64,000 nucleotides of DNA from Actinoallomurus spadix (GCF_024055725.1 NZ_JAMXMX010000013.1:170604-234603); one strand, 5' to 3'. Shown: positions 1 to 9,531, counted from the stretch's first letter. Notes: a model not told the origin generated them from the sequence alone. Program-made: numbers and translations.

Positions 1-3000
1 CGCGGGCCGCGCGGAGCGCGCGGAGCAGCACGTCGTCGAAGGAGCTGGCGTCGAGCAGCTCGGCGTCGTCGACCACCACGACGTACCGGTCGTGGCCCTC
101 GACGATCTCGTCGAAGCGGTACGCCTCGTCCAGGCCCTCCAGGACGGCGAGGACGCCCGGCTCGCCGCGCAGGTCGCGGAGCGGGGAGCGGCGCGGGCAG
201 ACCAGGACGACCGGCACGGTGCCCTCGCCGATCCGCGGGTCGAGCAGCGATCGCACCATCGTCATCAGGACGGTCGAGCGGCCGGAGCGGGGCGGGCCGG
301 CGACGGTGAAGCCGGGGCCGTCGGCGAGGAGGTCGGCGCCGATCGGGGCGAGTTCGTCGCCGCCCGCGCCGACGAGCGCCCACAGCGGCGACGGGGCGGT
401 GAAGTCCGGGTCGAGGGACAGGGCCTCGGCGTAGGTGACGTGGACCGGGAGCTCGTCGACGTGGAGAGGGCGCTGGGCGCGGGCCGGCCGGTCGTACGTG
501 CGCTCGGCCTCGCGCGCGAGGCGTTGCAGGGCGGCGACCTGGGCGGTGCCGGCGGCGACCTCGGTGAGCAGGGCGATCTGGGACTCGCGCAGGGCGCCGT
601 CCGGGCCGACCGCCTCCAGGACGCGACCCGGTGGCAGGTCGGAGGGGAGGTGGCGTTCGTCGAGGCCGGCGTAGGCGTAGTCGTTCGGGTCGGCCATGCG
701 GAGGACGAGGCGGCCGTCGAAGACAGTGGAGATCTGGCCGGTGAGGCCGGAACGGTCGCCGGTGAAGACGGCGCGCAGGCCGACGGCGGCGCCCTCGCGG
801 AGGAGGCGCAGGAGGGAGTCGACGAGGCGGCCGTAGTCGTAGTTCTCGAACGCGGCGACGTAGCCCTCCCAGCGGTCCAGCAGGAGGAGCATCCAAGGGA
901 GGCGGTCGGCGGGCGCGGCGGCGGTGCGCTGTTCGGCGAGGGAGGAGAAGCCGGTGGCGGCGAGGATCTGCTGGCGGCGGCCGACCTCGGCGTGGAGGCG
1001 GGCGAGGAGGCGTTCGAGGCGTTCGGTCTGGTCGCGGCCGACGACGGCGCCGCAGTGCGGGAGGGCGACGAGGGGGAGCAGGGCGTTGCCGCCGCAGTCG
1101 ATGGCGTACAGGTGGGCGTCGGAGGGAGCGCAGGTGGCGGCGAGGGAGCCGGCGAGGGTGCGCAGGACCGTGGAGCGGCCGGAGCGCGGCGAGCCCGCGA
1201 CGTACACGTGGCCGCCCTGGACGAGGTCGAGGGCGAGGACGGAGCGGGTCTGGGCGGACGGCAGGTCGGTGAGGCCGAACGCGAGCGGCGGCACGTCGTC
1301 GTGGTCGGTGAACACGGCGGGCAGGTCGCCGAGGGTGACGCGGGCCGGGAGGGGCTCGAGCCACGGCGCCGGCTGGTCGTCGAGGCCGGCGCGGTCGGCG
1401 GCGTCGCGGATCGCGGCGACGAGGGCCCGCAGGTCGGTGATCGTGGTCGCGTCGTGGTCGGCCGGGCCGGTCACCGGGAGGGGACGGCCGAGGCCCTGCC
1501 AGGGGAGGGGGACGACCTCGGCGGGGGTGGTGGCGTGGGCGCCGGGGCGGCGGCCGCCGATGCGGGCCGACTGGACCGCGTGCGGTGCGGCGGCGCCGGA
1601 TCGTACGTAGCAGCGGCCGGGCGTGGCCTTGGAGATGCGGGCGGCGGACGGGTCGTCGATGATGTCCGTGGACTCCTCGGGCGCGGTGACGCGCAGGGCG
1701 ATCCGCAGGTTGGTGTTGGCGCGGATGTCGGCGGTGACGACGCCGGCGGGGCGCTGGGTGGCGAGGAGCAGGTGGACGCCGAGGGACCGGCCGCGGCGGC
1801 CGATGTCGACGAGACCGTCGACGAAGCCGGGAAGCTCGGCGGCGAGGGTGGCGAACTCGTCGATGACGAGGACGAGGCGCGGCATCCGGATGGAGGCGCG
1901 CGGGTCGCCGTCGTCGTGCAGCTCGCAGTAGTCCTCGATGTCCTTGGCGCCGGCGTGCAGGAGGATCTCCTCCCGGCGCCGTAGCTCGGCGCCGAGGGAT
2001 TCGAGGGCGCGTTCGGTGAGGTGGCCGTCGAGGTCGGTGACCACTCCGGTGACGTGCGGGAGCGCCGCGCAGTCCTGGAACGCGGCGCCGCCCTTGTAGT
2101 CGATGAGGACGAAGGTCATCTCGTCGGGGCGGTTCGCGACGGCGAGGGACGCGATGAGGGTCTGCAGGAGCTCGGACTTGCCGGCGCCGGTGGTGCCGGC
2201 GATGAGGCCGTGCGGTCCGTCGACGCGCAGGTCGACGGTGAAGACGCCGTCGGCCGACAGCCCGATGGGGACGGCGGTGGTACGCCCGCCGGCGGCCCAG
2301 ACGGCCTGGACGTGGGCGGCGGTGGGGTTCTGCATGCCGAGGACGTCGAGGAGCCGGGCCTCGCGGGGGACGGCCGACTCGGCGTCGTCGCGGGACACGT
2401 CCCGTACGGGGGCGAGGGCGCGGGCCATGCGGTCGCACCAGCCGGTGGAGACCTGGTCGGCGAGGATCGGGCCGGCGGAGTCGAGGCCGTGGCCGCGCAG
2501 CCGTACGTGCGTGGGGTGGTCCCAGTCCCACATCGCGACGGCGGTGCACTCCTCCGGCAGGAGACGTTCGTCGTCGTCGATGCAGATCGCGTGCAGCCCG
2601 TACGCCGGGCCGCTGGACAGGACCTGCGGCATGCCCGGCATCCGGCGCAGGCGGCGCGCGCCGTCCATGACGAGGAGGATGTTGTACGGGCCGGCGCCCT
2701 GGGGGCCGAAGAGGCCGCCGGTGGAGCGGTCGGCGGTGCGGCGGCGTTCGGTGACGCGGATCGCCAGCTCGGTGATGCGGTGCGCGACGGAGGCGGGGTC
2801 CGCGCCGATCAGGGCGACGCACTCCTCGCCCTCGCGGGGGGCGGAGTGCGGCAGCCAGCGGACCCAGTTCCAGTGGTCGCCGCCGTCGGGGTCGGCGCAG
2901 AGCACGACGATGGCGAGGTCGCGGGGGCTGTGCAGGGCGGCGGCCTGCGCGACGAGCCAGCGGGCGAGCGCGCGGGAGCGGTCGCGGGGGCCGGCGAGCC

Positions 3001-4222
3001 CGATGACGCCGAGGTCGGCGAGGGGCAGGGTGACGGGGACGGCGTGGGCGACGGGCTGTTCGGGCATGACGGGGTCGGTGTCGCCGCCGCGACCGGGGAC
3101 GAGCTCGATGTTCGCGGGCTGGTCGGCGAGGCCGACGCGCAGGTGCAGGGTGTCGGCGTCGGAGCGGCGGCGTTCCCAGAGCCGCCGGCGCGGGCCGGTG
3201 GCGGTCAGCAGCACCTCGGCGGGGTCCGGCGCGAGGGCGCGGCGGTCCTGCTCGTCGGCGTGGCGCAGTTGCTCCAGCGCGGCGTCGAACTCCTCCTTGG
3301 CCCGCCGATGGGCCTTCATCGCCCTCTTGTAGGAGGTGCGGCCGTACATCCGGTCGCCGATCCACTCGCCGACCTGGATGACGGGGTACGCGAGCGCCAT
3401 CAGCGCCCAGTACCACTGGCCGGTGACGACGGCCATGACGACGCCGGTCGCGGCGAACAGCAGTGAGCCGAGGAGCCGGAGCCGTACGCGCTGCGTCTTC
3501 GGCGGCTCCTGCGGGACCTCCAGCCTGGTGCGCCGCTCGGGCGGCAGCAGGCGGGGCGGCCGGTTGTAGGCGAGCCCGCCGTCGTCCAGCGGCGCGAGGT
3601 GGGCGTCGGGGGCGGTGGCGGGGACGTAGGTCAGGACGGACGAGCCGACGGTCAGCATCGCGCCGGGCCGCCACTGGGCGGTGCCGTCGAGCGGGGCTCC
3701 GTCGAGGAGGGCGTCGCCGGCGGCGGCGACGGCGACGCTGACGGTGACGCGGTGCGACTCGACCGTGACGGTCAGGGCGTGCGCGGGGACGGCCGGGTCG
3801 CCGAGGCGTACGTCCACGTCGGGGCCGCTGCCGAAGGTCGTCTCGCCGATGCCGACGCGGTGCACGGCGCCCGCGGCGGGGCCGCCGGTGACGCGGATCT
3901 CGGCGCTGCCGGTGGGCTCGGTCAGGACCGTCGCGACGGCGCCGGCGGGGTCGAGGGCCACGAGGGCGCCGTCGCGCAGGACCCGCGCGGCGGGCACGGC
4001 CGGATCGAGCATGCGGCCGCCCGCCCACAGGGGCGGCGCGGATTCGGGCACCCAGCGTGCGCTTGGTAGGTGGACGACTTCCGCGAGGGCCTCTTTGACC
4101 GGCTCGGTGTTGAGCGCCGTAATTAGTGATCTCGCAACGGTTTCTACCGTCATATCGGAATCACCGTTGACCACGACGTCACGGGGACCTTGATCGGTCA
4201 TCACCGTGAGCGAGATTCGCAT
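1..4222 (-). CDS. FHA-domain FtsK/SpoIIIE ATPase, EccC-like, truncated at window edge
   Basis: This minus-strand reading frame is open from an ATG at 4222 to the left edge, about 1,407 codons, so the C-terminus is missing. A Shine-Dalgarno GGAGGGG lies just before the ATG. The N-terminus (roughly residues 110-170) looks like an FHA domain, with FGSGPDVDV and PAHALTV. Two membrane helices follow near residues 245-285. The first ATPase domain has a canonical Walker A (GTTGAGKS, near residue 670) followed by VLIDYKGG. The second and third P-loops, near residues 1010 and 1305, read GSPRSGRS and GPPRSGRS, with Arg replacing the catalytic Lys. Three tandem ATPase domains behind two membrane helices is the EccC layout of type VII secretion, where the protein drives WXG100 substrates across the inner membrane. 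An N-terminal FHA is the variant seen in actinomycetes outside Mycobacterium. The gene diverges from the Tad operon. Family assignment is firm; the substrate is unknown. Confidence 0.88.
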   Translation of the reverse strand, partial: MRISLTVMTDQGPRDVVVNGDSDMTVETVARSLITALNTEPVKEALAEVVHLPSARWVPESAPPLWAGGRMLDPAVPAARVLRDGALVALDPAGAVATVLTEPTGSAEIRVTGGPAAGAVHRVGIGETTFGSGPDVDVRLGDPAVPAHALTVTVESHRVTVSVAVAAAGDALLDGAPLDGTAQWRPGAMLTVGSSVLTYVPATAPDAHLAPLDDGGLAYNRPPRLLPPERRTRLEVPQEPPKTQRVRLRLLGSLLFAATGVVMAVVTGQWYWALMALAYPVIQVGEWIGDRMYGRTSYKRAMKAHRRAKEEFDAALEQLRHADEQDRRALAPDPAEVLLTATGPRRRLWERRRSDADTLHLRVGLADQPANIELVPGRGGDTDPVMPEQPVAHAVPVTLPLADLGVIGLAGPRDRSRALARWLVAQAAALHSPRDLAIVVLCADPDGGDHWNWVRWLPHSAPREGEECVALIGADPASVAHRITELAIRVTERRRTADRSTGGLFGPQGAGPYNILLVMDGARRLRRMPGMPQVLSSGPAYGLHAICIDDDERLLPEECTAVAMWDWDHPTHVRLRGHGLDSAGPILADQVSTGWCDRMARALAPVRDVSRDDAESAVPREARLLDVLGMQNPTAAHVQAVWAAGGRTTAVPIGLSADGVFTVDLRVDGPHGLIAGTTGAGKSELLQTLIASLAVANRPDEMTFVLIDYKGGAAFQDCAALPHVTGVVTDLDGHLTERALESLGAELRRREEILLHAGAKDIEDYCELHDDGDPRASIRMPRLVLVIDEFATLAAELPGFVDGLVDIGRRGRSLGVHLLLATQRPAGVVTADIRANTNLRIALRVTAPEESTDIIDDPSAARISKATPGRCYVRSGAAAPHAVQSARIGGRRPGAHATTPAEVVPLPWQGLGRPLPVTGPADHDATTITDLRALVAAIRDAADRAGLDDQPAPWLEPLPARVTLGDLPAVFTDHDDVPPLAFGLTDLPSAQTRSVLALDLVQGGHVYVAGSPRSGRSTVLRTLAGSLAATCAPSDAHLYAIDCGGNALLPLVALPHCGAVVGRDQTERLERLLARLHAEVGRRQQILAATGFSSLAEQRTAAAPADRLPWMLLLLDRWEGYVAAFENYDYGRLVDSLLRLLREGAAVGLRAVFTGDRSGLTGQISTVFDGRLVLRMADPNDYAYAGLDERHLPSDLPPGRVLEAVGPDGALRESQIALLTEVAAGTAQVAALQRLAREAERTYDRPARAQRPLHVDELPVHVTYAEALSLDPDFTAPSPLWALVGAGGDELAPIGADLLADGPGFTVAGPPRSGRSTVLMTMVRSLLDPRIGEGTVPVVLVCPRRSPLRDLRGEPGVLAVLEGLDEAYRFDEIVEGHDRYVVVVDDAELLDASSFDDVLLRALRAAR

Positions 4223-4358
4223 TACCCCTCCGGATTCGCCGTCTGCCGGACCAGGATAGAGAGGGTTCCGGGGTCTCTCCAGCGGCTTCGACCGAGTGCA
4301 GTCTTGATCACTTAACAGGACGGCGACATCCGGGACGAAACAATCTGTGGATGCCGCA

Positions 4359-4387
4359 TTGACGCGGAGCGGTAAGGACGGAACGAT
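4359..4387 (+). promoter_or_regulatory. candidate promoter of the Tad operon
   Basis: TTGACG (4359-4364) and AACGAT (4382-4387) are separated by 17 bases, a good sigma70-type spacing. They lie about 60 bases upstream of the first Tad gene in the divergent intergenic region. The assignment rests on sequence only. Confidence 0.4.
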
Positions 4388-4398
4388 GGTTCGCCGCG

Positions 4399-4416
4399 TC
4401 CCGTCAACGCCGACAG
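4399..4416 (-). repeat. intergenic repeat core, copy 1
   Basis: The plus-strand TCCCGTCAACGCCGACAG matches 17 of 18 bases at 20914-20931 and resembles the cores of the 68-bp elements at 45732-45799 and 47993-48060. It lies in the leader between the Tad promoter candidate and the first Tad start codon. Confidence 0.45.
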
Positions 4417-4447
4417 TCCGCAATCCCCCGAATTGGCGGAGTATCCA

Positions 4448-5299
4448 GTGACGACGAGCAGTGATCGCAAGAGCGTCGCCGACACCTCCGGGCGGCCGTC
4501 GCTCGCGGTGGCGGCCGGCCACCGGATTCCCGTGCCGCCCCGGGAGCGCAAGCCGGCGATGGCGGCGCTGGCCGTCCTGCTCATCGTCGGAGGCGCGCTG
4601 GTCAGCGCCTATCTGGTGATGGCCAGCGGGCAGCGCGTCCCGGTCATCCGGGTGGCCAAGCCGGTCGCCGCGGGGCAGCGCATCCCGGCGTCCGCGCTCC
4701 AGGAGGTCCAGGTCTCCTCGACCGGCGGCCTGGACTACATTCCGTGGCGGGACCGCGCGAAGGTCACGCAGACGTACGCGACCGTCACGCTCGTCAGCGG
4801 GTCGCTCCTGACCAACGGGATGATCAGCACGGCCGCGTCGGCGGCCAAGGGCACCGTCGTCGTCGGGCTGGCGCTCAAGCCCGGTCAGCTCCCGGCGGGC
4901 GGCCTGCACCCGGGCGACCGCGTCGCGGTGTACGCCGTGGCGGTCGAGGGACAGACCGCGATCCAGGCCGGTGCCGTGCTCGCGCCGGCCGCGATGGTCT
5001 ACGACGTCGCCGGGCCCGGTCAAAACGACATCCAGAGCGACCAGGTCCAGGTGTCGGTGACCGTGCCCACGGACGAGGCCCCGCTCGTCACCCAGGCCGC
5101 GTCGGCGGGCGCGGTCGCGGTGGCCGTCCTCGCGCCCGGCGAGCAGGCGTCCGGGAAACGGCCGCGCGCCGCCACCGCCCCGACCGCCGTGCCCCCGACG
5201 CCGCAGCAGTCGGCGACCGGCCGGCAGCCGGCCCCCGGCCGCACAACACCACACCGGCCGTCCTCCGGCGCCTCCGGTGGCGCGACGGGCAGGCCCTGA
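4448..5299 (+). CDS. SAF-domain membrane protein, CpaB/RcpC-like, Tad pilus
   Basis: The protein has 283 residues if it starts at GTG 4448, chosen because GGCGGAG sits six bases before it. A TTG at 4433 is in frame but has no ribosome site. Residues about 37-59 form one membrane helix (MAALAVLLIVGGALVSAYLV). A SAF fold follows, with VIRVAKPVAAGQRIP near residue 66 as the usual entry strand. The last 55 residues are Pro/Thr/Ser/Gly-rich and probably disordered. CpaB/RcpC proteins are periplasmic or cell-envelope partners of Tad secretion systems, and here the gene opens the Tad operon. Its TGA overlaps the next ATG (ATGA), so the two are translationally coupled. Confidence 0.8.
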   Translation: MTTSSDRKSVADTSGRPSLAVAAGHRIPVPPRERKPAMAALAVLLIVGGALVSAYLVMASGQRVPVIRVAKPVAAGQRIPASALQEVQVSSTGGLDYIPWRDRAKVTQTYATVTLVSGSLLTNGMISTAASAAKGTVVVGLALKPGQLPAGGLHPGDRVAVYAVAVEGQTAIQAGAVLAPAAMVYDVAGPGQNDIQSDQVQVSVTVPTDEAPLVTQAASAGAVAVAVLAPGEQASGKRPRAATAPTAVPPTPQQSATGRQPAPGRTTPHRPSSGASGGATGRP

Positions 5300-6339
5300 T
5301 GGGGCTCATCGTCCTCGCGGCCGACAAGGGAGCGCCGGGCGTCACGACCGCCGCGATCGCCATCGCGGCGGTGTGGCCGCGCCCGGTGCTGCTGGCCGAG
5401 TGCGACCAGGCGGGCGGCGACCTGGTCTACCGGCTGCCCGCCGAGGACGGCGGCATGCTCAACCCCGCGCGCGGCATGCTCAGCCTCGCCGCCACCGCGC
5501 GGCGCGGGCTGCGCGCCGACCAGGTATGGGAGCACACGCAGCGGCTCGTCGGCGGCCTCGACGTGCTCGTCGGTCTCACCAACGCCGAGCAGGCGCAGGG
5601 GCTCACCTGGCTGTGGGGCCCCCTCGGCCGCGCGTTCGCGGGTCTAGGCGCCCCGGCCCCGTACGCCGACGGCGCCGCGCATCCCGCGAACGGCACGCCG
5701 CCGCACGGCCTGACGGCCAACGGCACCCCGCCGAACGGCCTGACCGTGAACGGCGCGCATCCCGGGGCCGGCGCCACGCCCGGCGCCGAGCGGCCGGGGA
5801 ACGGCACGACGCCGAGCGGCGGGTTCCCCGTCCAGGGCGGCCCGCAGGGCATCGCAGCGGCCGCTCCCGCGCTCCAGACCCCGGTGGACGTGGTCGCGGA
5901 CTGCGGGCGGCTGGGCGCCGGATCGGCCGTGACCGACCTGCTACGCGAGGCGTCCACCATCGTGCTGTTCACCCGCGCCACCCTCGAACAGGTCGCTCAC
6001 CTGCGCGAACGCATAAACGCGCTCGCCACCGAACTCGGCGGTCACGCCGCGCCGCCGATCGGGGTCGTCGTCGTGGCCGATCCCCGCGAATACCGGACCG
6101 CCATCACCGAGGTCGGCCGCATCATTTCCCACGCCGAATTGCCCGCGAGCGTTCTGGGGGGTTTCGCGCTGGATCCCAAGGGTGCTGAAATGCTGAGGGG
6201 ACGTTGGGGCGGGAGGCTTGACAAATCACTGCTGATTCGTTCGGCCCGGCAGATCGCGGGCGATCTCGCCGCGCGGGTCGCGGGCGGCCCGGAGGGCCGC
6301 GAGGCGCAGGGAGCGGCTAGTGGATCACAGTCTCGTTAA
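5299..6339 (+). CDS. TadZ/CpaE-like ParA-family ATPase with degenerate P-loop
   Basis: The protein has 346 residues, starting at the ATG that overlaps the previous stop. The fold is ParA/MinD-like: residues 9-17 hold the deviant Walker A in the form DKGAPGVTT, and VDVVADCGRLG near residue 195 is the second acidic strand. The first (signature) Lys is present, but the usual GK(T/S) Lys is replaced by Val, so nucleotide hydrolysis may be weak or absent. Residues about 130-180 are a low-complexity insert of Asn-Gly-Thr-Pro-Pro-type repeats. TadZ proteins place the Tad machine at a cell pole or site, and position two of the operon fits that role. The gene overlaps the tadA start by 20 bases. Confidence 0.8.
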   Translation: MGLIVLAADKGAPGVTTAAIAIAAVWPRPVLLAECDQAGGDLVYRLPAEDGGMLNPARGMLSLAATARRGLRADQVWEHTQRLVGGLDVLVGLTNAEQAQGLTWLWGPLGRAFAGLGAPAPYADGAAHPANGTPPHGLTANGTPPNGLTVNGAHPGAGATPGAERPGNGTTPSGGFPVQGGPQGIAAAAPALQTPVDVVADCGRLGAGSAVTDLLREASTIVLFTRATLEQVAHLRERINALATELGGHAAPPIGVVVVADPREYRTAITEVGRIISHAELPASVLGGFALDPKGAEMLRGRWGGRLDKSLLIRSARQIAGDLAARVAGGPEGREAQGAASGSQSR

Positions 6340-7621
6340 GCGACTCCGGCAGGAGGTGGGCGGGCGGCTCGCCGACCAGCGCCGGCTCGACGCCGCGAAC
6401 GGCATCGCGCCGATGCTCCCGGAGGACGAGCGCCAGTTCGCCCGCGCCCTGATCGGACAGGTCCTCGAGGAGTACGCCCGCGCGGAGATCGCCGCGGGCC
6501 GCCGCCCGCCGAACGCCGAAGAGGAGGAGCAGCTCGCGGCCGGCGTGCACGCCGCCCTCTTCGGCGTCGGACGCCTCCAGCCCCTGCTCGAGGACCCCGA
6601 GATCGAGAACATCGACGTCAACGGCTGCGACCGGGTGTTCATCGGGTACGCCGACGGCCGGGAGGTCATGGCCGAGCCGGTCGCCGAGTCCGACGAGGAG
6701 CTCGTCGAGCTCATCCAGATCCTGGCGGCCTACAGCGGGCTGTCGAGCCGGCCGTTCGACTCCGCCAACCCGCAGCTCGACCTGCGGCTGCCCGACGGGT
6801 CCCGGCTGTCCGCCGTCATGGACGTCACCGTACGGCCCGCGCTATCGATCCGGCGGGCCCGGCTGGGCAAGGTGTTCCTGTCCGACCTCGTCGGCAACGG
6901 CACCCTCAGCACCGAGATCGGCCTGTTCCTGCGGGCCGCCGTCGCCGCGCGCAAGAACATCATGATCGCCGGGGCGACGAACGCCGGGAAGACGACCCTG
7001 CTGCGCGCCATCGCCAACGAGATCCCCACCGCCGAGCGGCTCATCACCGTCGAGCGCGCCCTCGAGCTCGGGCTCGACCAGTTCCCCGAGCTGCACCCGA
7101 ACGTCGTCGCCCTGGAGGAGCGCCTGCCGAACTCCGAGGGCCAGGGCACGATCACGATGGCCGAGCTCGTCCGCCGGTCGCTGCGCATGAATCCCTCCCG
7201 CGTCATCGTCGGCGAGGTCCTCGGCGACGAGATCGTCACGATGCTCAACGCCATGACGCAGGGCAACGACGGTTCCCTGTCCACCATCCACGCGAACTCC
7301 TCCTGGGAGGTGTTCAACCGCATCGCGACGTACGCCCTGCAGTCCGACGAACGCCTGCCGATCGAGGCGACGCATATGCTCATCGCAGGTGCCATCGACT
7401 TCGTCGTCTTCATCGAGAAGCGCAACGACTACGCCCAGGGCGGTCGGCTGCGGCGCTTCGTCTCCAGCATCCGCGAGGTGACCGGCTGCGACGGCCGCGT
7501 GCTGTCCAGCGAGATCTTCGAGCCCGGCCCGGACGGCTCCGCCGTGCCCGCCGCGCCGATCGCCTGCGCCAACGAACTCGTGCCCTTCGGCTACGACCCG
7601 GCCCGCGGGGTCTCCTGGTGA
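6320..7621 (+). CDS. tadA: Tad pilus assembly ATPase TadA/CpaF
   Basis: This is a 433-residue secretion ATPase of the type II/IV superfamily, starting at GTG 6320 inside the end of the TadZ gene. The Walker A is GATNAGKTT (near residue 220), the Asp/Glu box region contains VIVGEVLGDE, and the His box is STIHANS. An N-terminal helical domain precedes the core, as is usual for CpaF. It powers polymerisation of Flp-type pilin at the inner face of the membrane, working with the two TadB/TadC platform proteins encoded next. Stop and next start overlap by four bases. Length and motifs are normal for the family. Confidence 0.93.
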   Translation: MDHSLVKRLRQEVGGRLADQRRLDAANGIAPMLPEDERQFARALIGQVLEEYARAEIAAGRRPPNAEEEEQLAAGVHAALFGVGRLQPLLEDPEIENIDVNGCDRVFIGYADGREVMAEPVAESDEELVELIQILAAYSGLSSRPFDSANPQLDLRLPDGSRLSAVMDVTVRPALSIRRARLGKVFLSDLVGNGTLSTEIGLFLRAAVAARKNIMIAGATNAGKTTLLRAIANEIPTAERLITVERALELGLDQFPELHPNVVALEERLPNSEGQGTITMAELVRRSLRMNPSRVIVGEVLGDEIVTMLNAMTQGNDGSLSTIHANSSWEVFNRIATYALQSDERLPIEATHMLIAGAIDFVVFIEKRNDYAQGGRLRRFVSSIREVTGCDGRVLSSEIFEPGPDGSAVPAAPIACANELVPFGYDPARGVSW

Positions 7622-8583
7622 GCGGCGGTCTGACCGACCTCGCCGCGCTGCCCGCGATCCTCGCGGGCGCGATGGCCGGCGGCGGCGTGTTCCTGCTGAT
7701 CCTCGCCCTCCGCGGCGTACGCCCCCGGCCCGGACGGCCGACGGGACGCAGCCGCGAGGAGATCATCCGCACGCTGAGCACCCGTACGGCGCTGGCCGTC
7801 ATCGCCGGCGTCGTCGTGCTGATCGTCACGCAGTGGCCGGTCGCCGCGCTCGGCAGCGGCCTGCTCGTCCTCGGCTGGAACACCGTCGGCGGCGGGGCGG
7901 CCGAGGAGCGCCGCGCGATGGCCCGGCTGGAGGCCCTCGCCGCCTGGACCGAGTCGCTGCGCGACACGATCGCCGGCGCGGTCGGCCTCGAACAGGCCAT
8001 CCCCTCCTCGCTGCGGGCCGTCGCCCCGGTCCTGGAACCGCACGTACGGACCCTGGTCGACCGCCTCCACACCCGCGTGCCGCTCGCCGACGCGCTCCGC
8101 AGGTTCGGCGACGAGCTGAACGACCCGTCCGCCGACCTCGTCGTCGCGGCGCTCATCCTGAACGCCCGGCTGCGCGGCCCGGGCCTGCGCGACATGCTCG
8201 GCGCGCTGTCCACCTCCGCCCGCGCCGAGCTCGACATGCGGCGCCGCGTCGAGGCGAACCGCCGCACGACGCGCCGCAGCGTCCAGATCGTCGTCGGGGT
8301 CTCGGTCGGCACCGCGATGCTCCTCGCCGTCTTCAACCGGTCCTACGTGAAGATGTACGACACAGTCACCGGCCAGCTCGTCCTCGGTGTGGTCGTCGGG
8401 CTGTTCGCCCTCGGGTTCATCTGGCTGCGCCGGCTCGCCAGGTACGAGATGCCGCAGCGCTTCCTCGGCGGCACCGACACCGACCGGCCCGGCGTGCCCG
8501 CCGAGGTCCCCGAGACGGTCGCGCGCTGGCAGGGCCGTACGGGCACCGGCCCCAACCCCACGGTCAAGGGAGGCACGCGATGA
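7618..8583 (+). CDS. tadB: Tad platform protein TadB (GspF domain)
   Basis: The protein has 321 residues and starts at GTG 7618, overlapping the tadA stop. It has hydrophobic segments near residues 10-31, 57-85, 222-242 and 255-275, with a cytosolic GspF-like helical domain between the pairs (LEALAAWTESLRDTIAGAV, LVVAALILNARLRGPGL). TadB forms half of the inner-membrane platform on which TadA works. Translational coupling to both neighbours and the co-linear tadA-tadB-tadC order support the call. Confidence 0.9.
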   Translation: MSGGLTDLAALPAILAGAMAGGGVFLLILALRGVRPRPGRPTGRSREEIIRTLSTRTALAVIAGVVVLIVTQWPVAALGSGLLVLGWNTVGGGAAEERRAMARLEALAAWTESLRDTIAGAVGLEQAIPSSLRAVAPVLEPHVRTLVDRLHTRVPLADALRRFGDELNDPSADLVVAALILNARLRGPGLRDMLGALSTSARAELDMRRRVEANRRTTRRSVQIVVGVSVGTAMLLAVFNRSYVKMYDTVTGQLVLGVVVGLFALGFIWLRRLARYEMPQRFLGGTDTDRPGVPAEVPETVARWQGRTGTGPNPTVKGGTR

Positions 8584-9494
8584 CGATCGCACTGCTGGCC
8601 GGGGCGATCTTCGGGCTCGGCGGCTACCTCCTGTTCCGAGCGTTGTTCCCGCCCCGGCCGGGGCTGGCGGCGCGCCTCGCGGCCTTCGACACGGCCCGCC
8701 GGCGCGGCGAGACCGCGCCGGAACGCCGCCCCACCGGCGACTCGGGACGGTTCCCCGGGCTGCGCGCCCGGGTCGGCCGCTCCCTGGCCGCGTTCTACCA
8801 GGCACGGGGATGGCAGCAGCGCTCGGCCCGCGCGGACCTGGCCCTGCTGGACCGGTCCTTCGAGGGATTCCTCGCGACGAAGTTCCTGCTGTCGGCGGCG
8901 GCGATCGTGTTCATTCCCCTCCTCGCCGGCTACTTCGCCATCCTGGGCCTCGGCGTCGCGGTCTCCGTCCCCGTCTGGGTCGGCCTGTTCTTCGCCGTCA
9001 TCTTCTTCCTGCTGCCGGACCTGCAACTGCGCCAGGAGGCCGCGGCGCGGCGGCGCGACTTCCGGCACGCCGTCAGCGCGTTCCTCGACCTCGTCGCCAT
9101 GAACCTCGCGGGCGGGCGCGGCGTGCCCGAGGCCCTCATGACCGCGGCGAACGTCGGGGACGGCTGGGCGATGCGCCGCATCCGCGACGCCCTGTCCAAC
9201 GCGCGCATCACCGGCATCACGCCGTGGCAGGCGCTCGGACGGCTCGGCGAGGAGATCAGCGTCGACGAGCTCCGCGACCTGTCCGCGGCGCTCGCGCTGG
9301 TCGCCGACGACGGGGCCAAGGTCCGCCAGTCGCTGGCCGCCCGCGCCGTCAGCATGCGCAGCCGCGAGCTCGCGGACATCGAGGGGAAGGCGGGTGAGCA
9401 GTCCCAGTCCATGCTCGTCGCCCAGCTGCTGCTGTGCGCCGGTTTCTTGATCTTCCTCGCCTATCCGGCGGTGATGCGGGTCATCGCCACCTGA
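8580..9494 (+). CDS. tadC: Tad platform protein TadC (GspF domain)
   Basis: The protein has 304 residues and starts at ATG 8580, which overlaps the tadB stop. It begins with a hydrophobic segment, has two central membrane helices (near residues 103-145), a GspF-type helical domain (FLDLVAMNLAGGRGVPEAL, then DELRDLSAALALVADDGAKV) and a C-terminal membrane helix. It is the second platform protein, paired with TadB. Spacing to the pilin gene that follows is 37 bases, the only gap within this part of the operon. Confidence 0.9.
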   Translation: MTIALLAGAIFGLGGYLLFRALFPPRPGLAARLAAFDTARRRGETAPERRPTGDSGRFPGLRARVGRSLAAFYQARGWQQRSARADLALLDRSFEGFLATKFLLSAAAIVFIPLLAGYFAILGLGVAVSVPVWVGLFFAVIFFLLPDLQLRQEAAARRRDFRHAVSAFLDLVAMNLAGGRGVPEALMTAANVGDGWAMRRIRDALSNARITGITPWQALGRLGEEISVDELRDLSAALALVADDGAKVRQSLAARAVSMRSRELADIEGKAGEQSQSMLVAQLLLCAGFLIFLAYPAVMRVIAT

Positions 9495-9531
9495 CGACGA
9501 GGACCGTCCCCCGAGACATCCGAGGTGTTCC

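Noticed and set aside
92..3466. Long plus-strand frames (630 and 481 codons) over the first 3.5 kb
   Set aside because: Their translations are low-complexity Gly/Ala/Val/Asp/Arg-rich, and the minus strand encodes a clear FHA/FtsK-SpoIIIE ATPase with Walker motifs across the same bases.
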